From: Paenibacillus woosongensis
GTDB taxonomy: Bacteria; Bacillota; Bacilli; Paenibacillales; Paenibacillaceae
Assembly: GCF_030122845.1 (NCBI RefSeq)
Contig: NZ_CP126084.1
Span: forward strand, 2,356,001-2,420,000
Direction of reading: 5' to 3'
DNA: 64,000 nt
Shown here: piece by piece, positions 52,865 through 62,545 of the stretch
Layout: every line of letters starts with the position of its first letter
Position numbering within the stretch: the first letter of the stretch is position 1
Program-made: the position numbers and the translations under genes
Notes under the pieces: model-generated
What the model saw: the letters and a program-made list of their open reading frames with translations, nothing else
Told to the model about the DNA's origin: nothing
The model's database searches: none

Positions 52865-54142
52865 TTGGAATTGCTGAGAATTATATTTTTGACAGTGCTC
52901 ATGTTCTTCGTCATCGTTACGGTTCATGAGTGGGGACATTATTACTTTGCCAAACGGGCTGGGATACTTGTACGTGAATTCGCGATTGGCTTCGGGCCGA
53001 AACTGTTTTCTTACCGCAGGGGAGAGACCCAGTTCACCCTTCGTTTGCTGCCATTTGGCGGATATGCGAGAATGGCAGGAGAGGATCCGGAACTCGTTGA
53101 GATCCAACCCGGACAAACCATAGCCCTGCGCTTAGACGGACAAGATGTCACTAAAATTTATCTCGACCGTCTGGATAATCGAAAGAATGTCATTCGTGGC
53201 GAAGTCACTGAGATCGATTTGGAAGACCGGCTCGCTATCGTTCTGGACGTAGATGGAGAAATTCTCAACTATAAAGTGCATCCTCAGGCAATGATGGTGG
53301 CCAAAGGCAAGGAGACGCAAATCGCTCCTCGCAACCGGCAATTCGCGAGCAAGACGGTGGGTCAGCGGGCATTATCCATCTTCGCCGGACCGCTGATGAA
53401 CTTCATTTTGGCTTTTGTCCTCTTCGCCCTTCATACGCAAATGGCAGGAATTCCTTTGGATAAACCTGATCATTTGGAAATCGGTGACGTCATGGACAAT
53501 ATGCCCGCCTCAGAGGCTGGATTACAGCGAGGCGACATTATCGAGACGATTAACGGGGTGCCTGTAGGCACGGACGCTGAGAAATTGATTGAGACGATTG
53601 CTGCTTCGAAGGACGTACCGATGGAATGGACGGTACGCCGCGGGGATCAGGTGCTGCCGATTACGATTACGCCGCGAGCGATGGAGAATCAGCAGGGTGG
53701 CAAAGTAGGCACCACGATCGTAACTTATTTCGAGATGCGCAAAGCCAGTTTCGGCGAGACGTTTACTGTCGCTGGCAAAGATATGGTGAATACGACCAAA
53801 ATGATCTTTATCGGCTTTCAGCAATTGATTCAGAAATTTTCGATGGATGACCTGGGAGGACCGGTACGGACCTTTGAGGTGACAGGGCAAATTGCGAAGC
53901 AAGGTATCGTGAAATTGACCTACTGGGCGGCGATACTGAGTTTGTATCTGGGCATTTTTAATTTACTGCCGATTCCAGCTCTCGACGGCAGTAGGCTCAT
54001 CTTCCTTGCCGTTGAGGCGGTTCGCGGGAAGCCGATTGATCCGAATCGCGAGGGAATGGTTCACTTTATCGGCTTCGCCATGTTATTTCTGCTTATGATT
54101 GCTGTAACCTATAATGATATTTTGCGATTAATTAACGGATAA
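52865..54142 (+). CDS. rseP: Site-2 intramembrane protease RseP (RasP)
   Basis: 425 residues from TTG 52865; AAAAGGAGG lies 11 nt upstream (52846-52853), a long but tolerable spacing, and the family N-terminus starts here (MELLRIIFLTVLMF). The zinc site is H21EWGH25, the second motif is LPIPALDGSRL near ~375. About four membrane helices enclose a PDZ domain (~190-270, ASEAGLQRGDIIETINGVPV). In Bacillus RasP cleaves anti-sigma factors and FtsL and clears signal-peptide remnants. Confidence 0.96.
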   Translation: MELLRIIFLTVLMFFVIVTVHEWGHYYFAKRAGILVREFAIGFGPKLFSYRRGETQFTLRLLPFGGYARMAGEDPELVEIQPGQTIALRLDGQDVTKIYLDRLDNRKNVIRGEVTEIDLEDRLAIVLDVDGEILNYKVHPQAMMVAKGKETQIAPRNRQFASKTVGQRALSIFAGPLMNFILAFVLFALHTQMAGIPLDKPDHLEIGDVMDNMPASEAGLQRGDIIETINGVPVGTDAEKLIETIAASKDVPMEWTVRRGDQVLPITITPRAMENQQGGKVGTTIVTYFEMRKASFGETFTVAGKDMVNTTKMIFIGFQQLIQKFSMDDLGGPVRTFEVTGQIAKQGIVKLTYWAAILSLYLGIFNLLPIPALDGSRLIFLAVEAVRGKPIDPNREGMVHFIGFAMLFLLMIAVTYNDILRLING

Positions 54143-54169
54143 TATTGTGTTTATTATGGGAGGACTAGG

Positions 54170-55627
54170 TTGGATATGGCTAATGAGGAGAAACAATTCG
54201 TAACTGAAATTACCCCGCAAAGCGAGGATTTCTCGCGCTGGTACATCGACGTCATCAAGAAGGCGGACTTGATGGATTACTCGCCGGTACGCGGCTGCAT
54301 CGTCTTTAAACCGGACGGTTACGAAATCTGGGAGCACATTCAGGAAGAATTGGATCGGCGCTTTAAAGAGACAGGACACCGCAACGCTTATTTTCCTCTC
54401 TTTATACCGGAGAGCTTCTTTCAGAAGGAGAAGGAGCACGTCGAGGGATTTAATCCTGAGCTCCCATGGGTAACCGAAGCAGCGGGCGAGAAATTGGAGG
54501 AGCGCCTGGCTATTCGTCCGACCTCGGAGACGATGATCGGCCATATGTACGAGAAGTGGATACAATCTTATCGCGATCTTCCGGTACTGATCAATCAGTG
54601 GGCCAACGTCGTTCGCTGGGAGAAGCGCACATTGCCATTTTTGCGGACGAGCGAGTTTTTGTGGCAGGAAGGCCACACGGCGCATGAGAATGAGCAGGAA
54701 GCTCGTGAAGAAACAATGCAAATGCTGGAAATCTATCGCGATTTCGTTGAAAATTATCTCGCCATCCCGGTCATCGTTGGACAGAAAACACCTTCGGAGA
54801 AATTCGCCGGGGCAGTGGATACCTATTCCATTGAAGCGATGATGAAGGATGGGCGGGCCGTTCAGGCCGGAACATCGCATTACCTGGGCACGAATTTTGC
54901 TGTAGCTTTCAATATTCAATATTTGAATCGGGATAACGTTCAGGAATACGTGCATACGACCTCTTGGGGCGTCAGCACGCGTCTGATCGGCTCTCTCATC
55001 ATGGTTCATGGCGATGACCGCGGGCTTGCTTTGCCGCCGAAAGTGGCGCCGAAGCAGGTTATGATCATTCCAATCGGTCCTCCTAAGACGCGCGACGCCG
55101 TAGTAGGACGAGCGGACGAATTGTTCGCTCAGTTGAAGAAGGCAGGCATCCGTGTCGGAATGGATGATCGTGCAGATGTGCGGCCAGGCTGGAAATTCAA
55201 TGAATATGAAATGCGCGGTGTGCCTGTACGCCTTGAAATTGGTCCGCGTGATATGGAAAATGGCGTCTGCGTGCTCGTCTCCCGGATTTCCGGAGAGAAG
55301 AAGGTTGTACAGCAGGATAATCTTGTAGAAGAGGTTCAGGCGATGCTGGAGCAGGTTCACAACGAAATGTACGAACGTGCTAAAGCTTTCCGCGACGAGC
55401 ATTTCTACAGCGTGGAAACACTGGATGAAATGAAAGCGAGCATCGAAGAGAAGCGCGGCTTTACACTGGCCGGCTGGTGCGGTTCCGAGGCTTGCGAGCG
55501 TCACGTCAAAGATGAGACTGGTGCGACAAGCCGCAATATTCCTTTTGAACCGGCGACGAAGAAATCGAAATGTCTCGTATGCGGCGAAGAAGCTAAACAT
55601 ACGGTTGTTTTTGCAAGAGCCTATTAA
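54170..55627 (+). CDS. proS: Prolyl-tRNA synthetase, archaeal/eukaryotic-like type
   Basis: 485 residues from TTG 54170, 5 nt behind GGGAGGA; ATG 54176 is an alternative (483 residues). The enzyme charges tRNA-Pro. Class II motifs: motif 2 within NQWANVVRWEKRTLPFLRTS then EFLWQEGHTAHEN; motif 3 in GVSTRLIGSLIMVHGDDRGL. The C-terminal zinc-like domain has GWCGSEACERH and CLVCGEEAK. There is no large insertion domain between motifs 2 and 3 and the length is ~480, so it is the archaeal/eukaryotic-like form rather than the ~565-residue form found at this locus in B. subtilis. Confidence 0.96.
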   Translation: MDMANEEKQFVTEITPQSEDFSRWYIDVIKKADLMDYSPVRGCIVFKPDGYEIWEHIQEELDRRFKETGHRNAYFPLFIPESFFQKEKEHVEGFNPELPWVTEAAGEKLEERLAIRPTSETMIGHMYEKWIQSYRDLPVLINQWANVVRWEKRTLPFLRTSEFLWQEGHTAHENEQEAREETMQMLEIYRDFVENYLAIPVIVGQKTPSEKFAGAVDTYSIEAMMKDGRAVQAGTSHYLGTNFAVAFNIQYLNRDNVQEYVHTTSWGVSTRLIGSLIMVHGDDRGLALPPKVAPKQVMIIPIGPPKTRDAVVGRADELFAQLKKAGIRVGMDDRADVRPGWKFNEYEMRGVPVRLEIGPRDMENGVCVLVSRISGEKKVVQQDNLVEEVQAMLEQVHNEMYERAKAFRDEHFYSVETLDEMKASIEEKRGFTLAGWCGSEACERHVKDETGATSRNIPFEPATKKSKCLVCGEEAKHTVVFARAY

Positions 55628-55650
55628 TGATGAAGTAAGAATTCAAATAG

Positions 55651-55721
55651 GAGGGCTTCCGGCAGTGAGCTGTCGGGTAGGCAACAGCCTGCTCGGACCT
55701 CGTGAACGGAAGCTCTCTTTT
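55651..55721 (+). other. Folded intercistronic element between proS and polC
   Basis: An 11-bp stem pairs GAGGGCTTCCG (55651-55661) with CGGAAGCTCTC (55707-55717), one G-U pair, followed by TTTT. The 45-nt loop contains a second stem GTAGGC-AACA-GCCTGC. It could be a terminator or an mRNA processing element. Confidence 0.5.
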
Positions 55722-55778
55722 AAACTGTCCGCACGTACCTTAACCTCATATTGAGGAATGTATCAGGGGGAGGATATC

Positions 55779-58700
55779 ATGACCGCAGTTGGGGAGAAGA
55801 GACAACGGCTGGAGTTGTTAATGCAGCAAGCGGAAATGCCTGCTGGTTTGACCGATCCATATTTCCTAGACGGATGGATTGAGCAGGTGGAAGTAAGCCG
55901 AAGCAACCGGGAGTGGAAGATTGCCATCGGCAAAGAATCACTCGTGCCTGCCCAGGCTTATCGTACTTTTTGTTTGCGTGTGAAGGAACGGCTGGAGCAT
56001 ATCGCGCAAATTTCGTTCGAGTTTCGATATGGGAAGGATGTATCCGCAGCCGATATCGTGTCGGAGTACTGGAAGCTGTTTATCGAGTGGGTGCAGCGGG
56101 AAGTGCCGTCCGTCAATGGCTGGCTGGCCCGGGCGATTTGCGAGACTGAGGGCGATCTGGTGACGATTACGTTCAGCGATGCAATGGCCCTTGAACTGGC
56201 CAAGAAGAAAAATATCGATCGTTATATCGTATCTTTCTACGAAACGTATTTTACTTTAAATCTTCGCGTAAAGCTGCAGACTGGGGAGAATAGTGCCGAA
56301 GCATTTGAAGAGTTCCAGCAGCGTATCGTTGAGGAAGAGCGCGAAGTGATTCAGCAAATGATGGAGAGCATGGCGATGGAAGCTCCTCCGGAAGAGGACG
56401 AAGGCGAAGTCGTCAAGCTGCAGATCGGATACGATATCAAAGAGCAGCCGGTTCCGCTTCAGGAAATACAGGACGAGGAGAAGAAGATTACGATTCAGGG
56501 CGTGATTTTTGGATTGGATCGTAAGGAGCTGCGCAACGGGAACACATTGTTTATTTTCAATTTGACGGATTATACGGATTCATTGCAAATGAAGCTGTTC
56601 GCCAAAAATAAGGAAGATCTGAAAATCATGAACCAGCTGGCCAACGGCAAGTGGATCAGGGCCCGCGGCCGGGTGGAAATGGATCGCTTCATGCCTGTGC
56701 CGGAGCTTGTCATGATCCCTTCTGACGTGAATGAAGTGACCGCTCCGCCAAGCCGGAAGGACAACGCGCCAGAGAAGCGCGTCGAGTTCCACCTGCATTC
56801 GACCATGAGCACGATGGATGCGGTAACTCCAATTGGCGAATATATCAAAACAGCGGCCAAATGGGGACATAAGGCGATTGCCGTTACTGATCATGGCGGC
56901 ATTCAAAGTTATCCGGAGGCCGTTAAAGCAGCAAGCAAGCATGGAATCAAAATGATTTACGGGCTAGAGGCGAACGTGGTCAATGATAATGTTGCCGTCG
57001 TCCTTCATCCGCGTCCGGATGACTTGAAGAGCGCTACATATATCGTATTCGATATCGAGACGACGGGCTTGTCGGTAACGCAGAACAAAATCATCGAAAT
57101 TGCCGCGGTCAAAATGGTGGAAGGCAAGGAAATTGACCGTTATGCTACGTTCGTAAATCCCCATGTGCGCATCCCTTACAATATTCAACAATTGACGAAT
57201 ATTAACGATGACATGGTCAGGGATGCTCCAGACGTAGAACCTGTGCTGAAGAAATTTGTTGAATTTGTGGGCGATGCCATTCTGGTTGCCCATAACGCCA
57301 GATTCGATATCGATTTCGTGAATGCCAAGCTCAAGGAGCTTGGGCTGCCACAGCTGAACAATCCGGTGCTCGATACGCTCGAGCTGGCCCGGATGCTGTT
57401 TCCGACGATGAAGAATCACCGTCTCAACACGCTTGCCGCCAAATATAAGGTATCGCTCGAGAACCATCACCGAGCGATTGACGATACCTTAGCTTTGGGC
57501 GAAATCCTAAACGGTCTCTTGGACGACGCGGTCAAGATTGAGGGATATAAAACGCTGGATCAGCTTAACGCGAAGGTAGGCAAGGATTTGTCCAATGCGC
57601 GGCCGTTCCACTGCTGCATCTATGCGCTCAATATGACCGGGAAGAAGAATTTGTACAAATTGGTCTCCATGTCCCACACGGAGTATTTCAAACGGGTTGC
57701 CTGCATTCCGAAGTCGAAGCTTGCCGAGATGAGGGAAGGTCTGTTGATTTTATCCGGCTGTGAGAAGGGCGAGTTCTTTGAGACAGTTCTGAATAAATCA
57801 GTAGAGGAAGCCGAGCAAGTGGCGGAATTTTATGATGTGCTGGAAATTCAGCCGCTCACGATGTACATGCATCTTGTTGAGAAGGGGCTGGTAGGGAGTG
57901 TTCAGGAGCTGGAGACGGCGCTGCGCAAAATCTGCCAAATCGGCTTCAAGCTTGGCAAACCGGTTGTGGCTACCGGCAACGTGCACTACCTAGATCCTCG
58001 CGACAAAATATACAGGGATATTACGATCCACGGCATTACGGGGTTCAGCCCGCTTAAGGATATCCGCAAGCCGGATGCACATTTCCGGACGACCGAAGAA
58101 ATGCTGGAGGAATTCCAATTTCTTGGGGAAGAGAAGGCATATGAGGTCGTGGTGAAAAATACGTCGGAGTTGGCCAATTCTTTTGAAGACCTGGAGCTGT
58201 TCCCGGATAAGCTGTTCACTCCGATTCTTGAAGGGGCCGATGAGGAAATTCGCAATACTTGCTACGAGACCGCTAGATCGATTTATGGCGAGGATTTGCC
58301 GGAGGTTGTCGTTCAGCGTCTAGAAAAGGAACTAGAGCCGATCATTAAATACGGCTTCTCGGCCAACTACCTGATTTCCGAGCGGCTCGTTAAAAAATCG
58401 AACAGAGACGGTTACCTGGTGGGCTCCCGGGGTTCAGTCGGTTCCTCCGTAGTGGCAACTTTCCTCGGGATATCGGAGGTTAATCCGCTTCCAGCGCATT
58501 ATATCTGTCTGAACCCAGAGTGTAAGTATAGCGAATGGTTCTTGGACGGAAGCGTGCCGAGCGGATTCGATCTTCCGGACAAGCCGTGTCCAAAATGCGG
58601 CGAAAAGCTGAAGGGCGAAGGCCAGGACATTCCTTTCGAGACGTTTCTCGGGTTTAAGGGTGACAAGGTTCCCGATATTGACTTGAACTTCTCGGGGGAA

Positions 58701-60095
58701 TATCAGCCCCACGCCCATAACTACACGAAAGAGCTGTTCGGGGAGAAAAGCGTGTTCCGGGCTGGAACGATCGGCACGGTCGCCGAGAAAACGGCGTTTG
58801 GCTTCGCAAAAAAATACGAAGAAGAACACCATAAGCAGTGGCGCGGCGCCGAGCTGAACCGGCTTGCAGCCGGATGTACAGGCGTGAAGCGCAGCACAGG
58901 GCAGCATCCAGGCGGAATTGTCGTCGTACCGGATTATATCGAGGTTGAAGACATTACGCCGGTACAGTATCCTGCGGATGATGTCAATGCCGAATGGAAG
59001 ACAACGCATTTTGATTATCACGCCTTCGACGCGAACCTGCTGAAGCTCGATATTCTCGGACACGATGATCCGACGATGATGCGGATGCTCCAGGATTTGA
59101 CCGGCGTCGATCCGACGACGATTCCGATGAATGATCCGAAGGTCATGAGCATGTTCAACTCTACCGAGGCGCTCGGGGTTACTCCGGAGCAAATCCGTAC
59201 CCCTGTAGCGACGTATGGCGTTCCGGAGATGGGGACGAAGTTCGTGCGTCAGATGCTGATCGAATCGCAGCCATCTTCGTTTGCCGACCTTCTACAAATT
59301 TCGGGGTTGTCCCATGGTACGGGAGTATGGCTGGGCAATGCCCAGGAACTGATCAAGAATGGGACATGCAACATTAAGACGGTTATCGGTTGTCGGGACG
59401 ATATCATGCTGTATCTGATCTACAAAGCTGGTATGGATGCTGGCTTGGCGTTTAAAATTACGGAGAGTGTACGTAAAGGGAAGGGTCTGACCCAAGAGTG
59501 GATTGATGAGATGAAGAGATGCAAAGTGCCGCAATGGTATATAGACTCCTGTCTTAAAATCCAATACATGTTCCCGAAGGCGCACGCTGCCGCATATGTT
59601 ATTTCGGCGGTCCGAACCGCATACTTCAAGCTGTATCATCCGATAGAATACTATGCGACGTATTTCTCAGTGCGCGGTGAAGACTTCGACATTGAGCTAT
59701 TCTGCCAAGGGTATGAAGCGATCTATCGCAAAATTGAAGAAATCGAGCAAAAGGGCTTCCAGGCGCTGCCGAAGGAACGGAACATGCTGCCGATCCTGGA
59801 AATGGCGCTGGAGATGACGGCCCGCGGCTTCCGCTTCAAGAGCATCGATCTTTACCGCTCCGACGCAACGCGCTTTATCGTTGACGGCGATGCCCTGATC
59901 CCTCCGTTTTCCGCGCTTGCGGGAATCGGCGATAATGCGGCCAAAAATATCGCCGCTGCGAAGGAGCAGGGGGAATTCCTGTCGATCGAGGATTTCCAGC
60001 AGAAATCCAAAGCATCAAAAACAGTGGTGGAGCTGCTCGGTTCGATGGGATGCTTCCGGGGACTTCCCGAAAGCAACCAGCTTTCCCTGTTTTAA
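55779..60095 (+). CDS. polC: DNA polymerase III PolC (replicative alpha subunit, Gram-positive type)
   Basis: 1438 residues from ATG 55779, 5 nt behind GGGGGAGGA; an ATG at 55758 precedes the SD. Length is within one residue of B. subtilis PolC. Order: N-terminal domain, OB fold (~240-330), PHP domain split by the DnaQ-like 3'-5' exonuclease (FDIETTGL with D425 and E427), PHP second half, a zinc-binding segment (CLNPECKYSEW, CPKCGEKL), and the polymerase core with PDIDLNFSGEYQ (acids ~966 and 968). The fingers, beta-clamp-binding end and final LPESNQLSLF are intact. It is the main leading-strand enzyme. Confidence 0.98.
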   Translation: MTAVGEKRQRLELLMQQAEMPAGLTDPYFLDGWIEQVEVSRSNREWKIAIGKESLVPAQAYRTFCLRVKERLEHIAQISFEFRYGKDVSAADIVSEYWKLFIEWVQREVPSVNGWLARAICETEGDLVTITFSDAMALELAKKKNIDRYIVSFYETYFTLNLRVKLQTGENSAEAFEEFQQRIVEEEREVIQQMMESMAMEAPPEEDEGEVVKLQIGYDIKEQPVPLQEIQDEEKKITIQGVIFGLDRKELRNGNTLFIFNLTDYTDSLQMKLFAKNKEDLKIMNQLANGKWIRARGRVEMDRFMPVPELVMIPSDVNEVTAPPSRKDNAPEKRVEFHLHSTMSTMDAVTPIGEYIKTAAKWGHKAIAVTDHGGIQSYPEAVKAASKHGIKMIYGLEANVVNDNVAVVLHPRPDDLKSATYIVFDIETTGLSVTQNKIIEIAAVKMVEGKEIDRYATFVNPHVRIPYNIQQLTNINDDMVRDAPDVEPVLKKFVEFVGDAILVAHNARFDIDFVNAKLKELGLPQLNNPVLDTLELARMLFPTMKNHRLNTLAAKYKVSLENHHRAIDDTLALGEILNGLLDDAVKIEGYKTLDQLNAKVGKDLSNARPFHCCIYALNMTGKKNLYKLVSMSHTEYFKRVACIPKSKLAEMREGLLILSGCEKGEFFETVLNKSVEEAEQVAEFYDVLEIQPLTMYMHLVEKGLVGSVQELETALRKICQIGFKLGKPVVATGNVHYLDPRDKIYRDITIHGITGFSPLKDIRKPDAHFRTTEEMLEEFQFLGEEKAYEVVVKNTSELANSFEDLELFPDKLFTPILEGADEEIRNTCYETARSIYGEDLPEVVVQRLEKELEPIIKYGFSANYLISERLVKKSNRDGYLVGSRGSVGSSVVATFLGISEVNPLPAHYICLNPECKYSEWFLDGSVPSGFDLPDKPCPKCGEKLKGEGQDIPFETFLGFKGDKVPDIDLNFSGEYQPHAHNYTKELFGEKSVFRAGTIGTVAEKTAFGFAKKYEEEHHKQWRGAELNRLAAGCTGVKRSTGQHPGGIVVVPDYIEVEDITPVQYPADDVNAEWKTTHFDYHAFDANLLKLDILGHDDPTMMRMLQDLTGVDPTTIPMNDPKVMSMFNSTEALGVTPEQIRTPVATYGVPEMGTKFVRQMLIESQPSSFADLLQISGLSHGTGVWLGNAQELIKNGTCNIKTVIGCRDDIMLYLIYKAGMDAGLAFKITESVRKGKGLTQEWIDEMKRCKVPQWYIDSCLKIQYMFPKAHAAAYVISAVRTAYFKLYHPIEYYATYFSVRGEDFDIELFCQGYEAIYRKIEEIEQKGFQALPKERNMLPILEMALEMTARGFRFKSIDLYRSDATRFIVDGDALIPPFSALAGIGDNAAKNIAAAKEQGEFLSIEDFQQKSKASKTVVELLGSMGCFRGLPESNQLSLF

Positions 60096-60145
60096 AATCC
60101 AATCTCACGGACTAGCTTCAAGTTACTGAAGTAAAGGTGATTTAC

Positions 60146-60174
60146 TTGTCACTCATGCCGGACTATGTTATAAT
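60146..60174 (+). promoter_or_regulatory. Strong SigA promoter of rimP-nusA operon
   Basis: TTGTCA (60146-60151), exactly 17 nt, perfect TATAAT (60169-60174), with TGT directly before the -10 (extended -10). Transcription would start near 60181, giving a ~95-nt leader containing the hairpin at 60208-60233. Confidence 0.88.
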
Positions 60175-60207
60175 TTTTTTGGTAATCATGGAGATAGAGC
60201 CGTTGTT

Positions 60208-60240
60208 TAAAGAGTGGGGAAACCCACTCTTTACTCTTTG
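60208..60240 (+). terminator. Leader hairpin before rimP, candidate NusA-responsive attenuator
   Basis: A perfect 11-bp palindrome TAAAGAGTGGG (60208-60218) / CCCACTCTTTA (60223-60233) closes a GAAA tetraloop. The sequence after it, CTCTTTGG, is T-rich but interrupted, so termination would be weak by itself. Terminators of this kind depend on NusA, and nusA lies in this operon. From recall, a NusA-dependent leader terminator has been reported for the B. subtilis nusA operon. Confidence 0.6.
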
Positions 60241-60275
60241 GTATATAGGAATGAAAATGATGGAGGTATGTACGC

Positions 60276-60737
60276 TTGAGCACACCGAAGATCAAAGCGA
60301 CCGTGGAAGAGATGGTTCTGCCCTTTTTGCAGGAGAACGGCTTTGAACTGGTAGACGTGGAATATGTGAAGGAAGGTAGCAATTGGTTTCTGCGCGTCTT
60401 CGTTGACAAGGATGGCGGCATCGATATCGATGACTGCGGCCGGATCAGCGAATATCTGAGCGAGAAGCTGGATGCTGACGATCCGATTCCGTCCGCTTAT
60501 TTTCTGGAAGTTTCTTCACCTGGGGCGGAGCGTCCGCTCAAAAAGGCAGAGGATGTAGCCAAAGCCGTAGGCAAGGATGTATTTGTAACTACATATGAAC
60601 CGGTAGAAGGTCTGAAGGAATTTGAAGGCCGGCTTCTTTCTTTTGACAATGAGGAACTGGTCATTGCCGTAGGAAAGAAGAATTATGCCATTCCATATAA
60701 CAAAGTTGCCAGCGCAAGGTTGGCCATCATTTTTTAG
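60276..60737 (+). CDS. rimP: Ribosome maturation factor RimP
   Basis: 153 residues from TTG 60276, behind GGAGGTATG. RimP helps 30S assembly. Two-domain pattern: N-domain with [40 protein letters not shown] and [19 protein letters not shown]-terminal SH3-like fold ([20 protein letters not shown]). It is the first gene of the rimP-nusA-rnpM-ylxQ-infB operon, and nusA follows after 39 nt. Confidence 0.96.
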   Translation: MSTPKIKATVEEMVLPFLQENGFELVDVEYVKEGSNWFLRVFVDKDGGIDIDDCGRISEYLSEKLDADDPIPSAYFLEVSSPGAERPLKKAEDVAKAVGKDVFVTTYEPVEGLKEFEGRLLSFDNEELVIAVGKKNYAIPYNKVASARLAIIF

Positions 60738-60776
60738 TGACCTGAACGGGAAGATGAAAGGGGGAACTCGAGGCAG

Positions 60777-61874
60777 ATGAGTATGGATTTTATTGAAGCC
60801 TTAAATGAGTTGGAAAGGGAGAAAGGAATCAGCAAGGACATTTTGTTCGAAGCGATCGAAGCAGCTCTGATTTCCAGCTACAAACGCAATTTTAACACGG
60901 CACAGAACGTTCGCGTCGATATGAATCGCCACACCGGGGCGATTAAAGTATTTGCCCGCAAGCTGGTTGTAGAAGAAGTGCTTGATCCCCGGACGGAAAT
61001 TTCACTGTCGGCCGCCCGTGAGATTAATCCAAGCTTTCAATTGGACGATATTTCCGAGATCGAGGTAACGCCTCGCGATTTCGGGCGCATCGCTGCACAG
61101 ACGGCTAAGCAAGTTGTAACCCAACGTATCCGCGAAGCAGAGCGGGGATTGATTTACAACGCATTTATCGAGAAGGAAGAGGATATCGTTACGGGGATCG
61201 TGCAGCGTCAGGATCAACGCAACGTGTATGTGGATCTGGGCAAAATCGAGGCCCATCTTCCGCTGAATGAACTCATGCCTAACGAGAAGTTCAAGCATGG
61301 CGACCGGATCAAGGCGTACATCACGAAAGTAGAGAATACGACCAAGGGGCCGCAAATCCTGCTGTCCCGCACGCATCCGGGACTGCTGAAGCGTCTGTTC
61401 GAGCTTGAAGTGCCGGAGATATTTGACGGCGTCGTTGAGATTCGCTCCGTAGCGCGTGAAGCCGGATTCCGTTCCAAAATCGCGGTTTACTCCCGCAATA
61501 GCGAAGTGGATCCGGTTGGCTCTTGCGTAGGCCCTAAGGGGACTCGCGTCCAAACAATCGTCAACGAGCTTCGCGGTGAGAAAATCGATATCGTGCGTTA
61601 TTCCGAGAATGTTGAGGAATATGTAGCTAACGCGCTTAGCCCTTCGAAGGTGCTGGAAGTTCAGGTATTCGAAGAGGAGAAGATGGCCCGGGTGATCGTT
61701 CCCGATTACCAGCTTTCGCTCGCTATCGGTATTAAAGGACAGAATGCGCGCCTTGCAGCGAAGCTGACGGGATGGAAGATCGACATTAAGAGCGAGAGTC
61801 AAGCGGAAGAGGAATTTGGAAGAGAGAAGACCGATTCTGGCGAAATGCCGCAGGATTCCGTCTCTGTCGATTAA
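60777..61874 (+). CDS. nusA: Transcription termination/antitermination factor NusA
   Basis: 365 residues, the Gram-positive length without the extra C-terminal acidic repeats of E. coli. N-domain ([20 protein letters not shown]) binds RNA polymerase. The S1 domain (~135-200, [20 protein letters not shown]) and two KH domains (~205-345: [20 protein letters not shown], then [20 protein letters not shown]) bind RNA. SD options are AGGGGG (11 nt) and GAGG (4 nt). rnpM follows after 40 nt. Confidence 0.98.
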   Translation: MSMDFIEALNELEREKGISKDILFEAIEAALISSYKRNFNTAQNVRVDMNRHTGAIKVFARKLVVEEVLDPRTEISLSAAREINPSFQLDDISEIEVTPRDFGRIAAQTAKQVVTQRIREAERGLIYNAFIEKEEDIVTGIVQRQDQRNVYVDLGKIEAHLPLNELMPNEKFKHGDRIKAYITKVENTTKGPQILLSRTHPGLLKRLFELEVPEIFDGVVEIRSVAREAGFRSKIAVYSRNSEVDPVGSCVGPKGTRVQTIVNELRGEKIDIVRYSENVEEYVANALSPSKVLEVQVFEEEKMARVIVPDYQLSLAIGIKGQNARLAAKLTGWKIDIKSESQAEEEFGREKTDSGEMPQDSVSVD

Positions 61875-61914
61875 CTTCAACCTCTAATGCAAGTATGTAA
61901 GGGGGGCGATGGAA

Positions 61915-62229
61915 ATGAAGCCTAGAAAGATACCGCTGCGCAAATGCGTGGCTTGCAATGAAATGAAGCCCAAGAAATCGCTGATTCGCGTCGTTCGTTC
62001 TCCCGAGGGAGACGTATCGATAGATTTGACCGGCAAAAAATCTGGCCGCGGCGCTTATTTATGCGGCCAAGCGTCCTGCTTCAAACTGGCTCATAAGAAC
62101 CGGGCTTTGGACAGGGCGCTGAAATCTCCGGTAGGCGCGGAGGTTTATGAGCAATTGGCACGGGACTTCCTTGCGGTCGAGGATGAGTTCATTGCTGAAC
62201 GCGACCGGGAAGAGGATGCGGATGAGTAA
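61915..62229 (+). CDS. rnpM: RnpM (YlxR family) RNase P modulator
   Basis: 104 residues from ATG 61915, 8-9 nt behind AAGGGGGGCG; ATG 61909 is only ~2 nt from that SD. YlxR family features: KIPLRKCVACNEMKPKKSLI at the start, then GRGAYLCGQASCFKLAHKNR. Four Cys (CVAC, CGQASC) could bind zinc. B. subtilis YlxR, now RnpM, is reported to bind RNase P RNA and modulate it. The last eight bases overlap ylxQ. Confidence 0.93.
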   Translation: MKPRKIPLRKCVACNEMKPKKSLIRVVRSPEGDVSIDLTGKKSGRGAYLCGQASCFKLAHKNRALDRALKSPVGAEVYEQLARDFLAVEDEFIAERDREEDADE

Positions 62230-62545
62230 GGTGCTGTCCGGGCTTGGACTGGCGATGCGGGCAGGCAAAGTAGTTACCGGGGACGAGAGCGTTCTTAAGG
62301 CGGTTCGCTCCGGGGAGGCTAAGCTTGTAATCGTAGCAGAGGATGCGTCGGAGAATGCCCTCAAGAAATTTCGCGACAAGTGCGCAACCTATAAAATTCC
62401 ACTGATCATCGGATTCGGCCGTGAAGAGCTTGGCTCTAGCGTCGGCAAGCCGGAACGGGTCGTTCTGGCTCTGATCGATCAGGGATTTGCCGATATGATT
62501 CGGAAAACGATCGTGAAAACGTCGGAGGTGGAGTATATTGAGTAA
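62222..62545 (+). CDS. ylxQ: YlxQ, L7Ae-family RNA-binding protein
   Basis: 107 residues from ATG 62222, overlapping the rnpM end; SD GGAAGAGG (62209-62216). L7Ae/L30e fold: [40 protein letters not shown] and [13 protein letters not shown]. The family binds kink-turn RNA; the cellular role of YlxQ is not known. The frame is open further upstream inside rnpM but without an SD. infB overlaps its 3' end by 8 nt. Confidence 0.92.
   Translation: MSKVLSGLGLAMRAGKVVTGDESVLKAVRSGEAKLVIVAEDASENALKKFRDKCATYKIPLIIGFGREELGSSVGKPERVVLALIDQGFADMIRKTIVKTSEVEYIE

Noticed and set aside
54128-55600. 490-codon open frame on the minus strand opposite proS
   Set aside because: It mirrors proS almost exactly, has no SD, and its translation looks like no protein family. 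It arises from the codon bias of proS read backwards.
61002-61880. 292-codon minus-strand frame opposite nusA
   Set aside because: Shadow of nusA; no SD and no recognisable protein.
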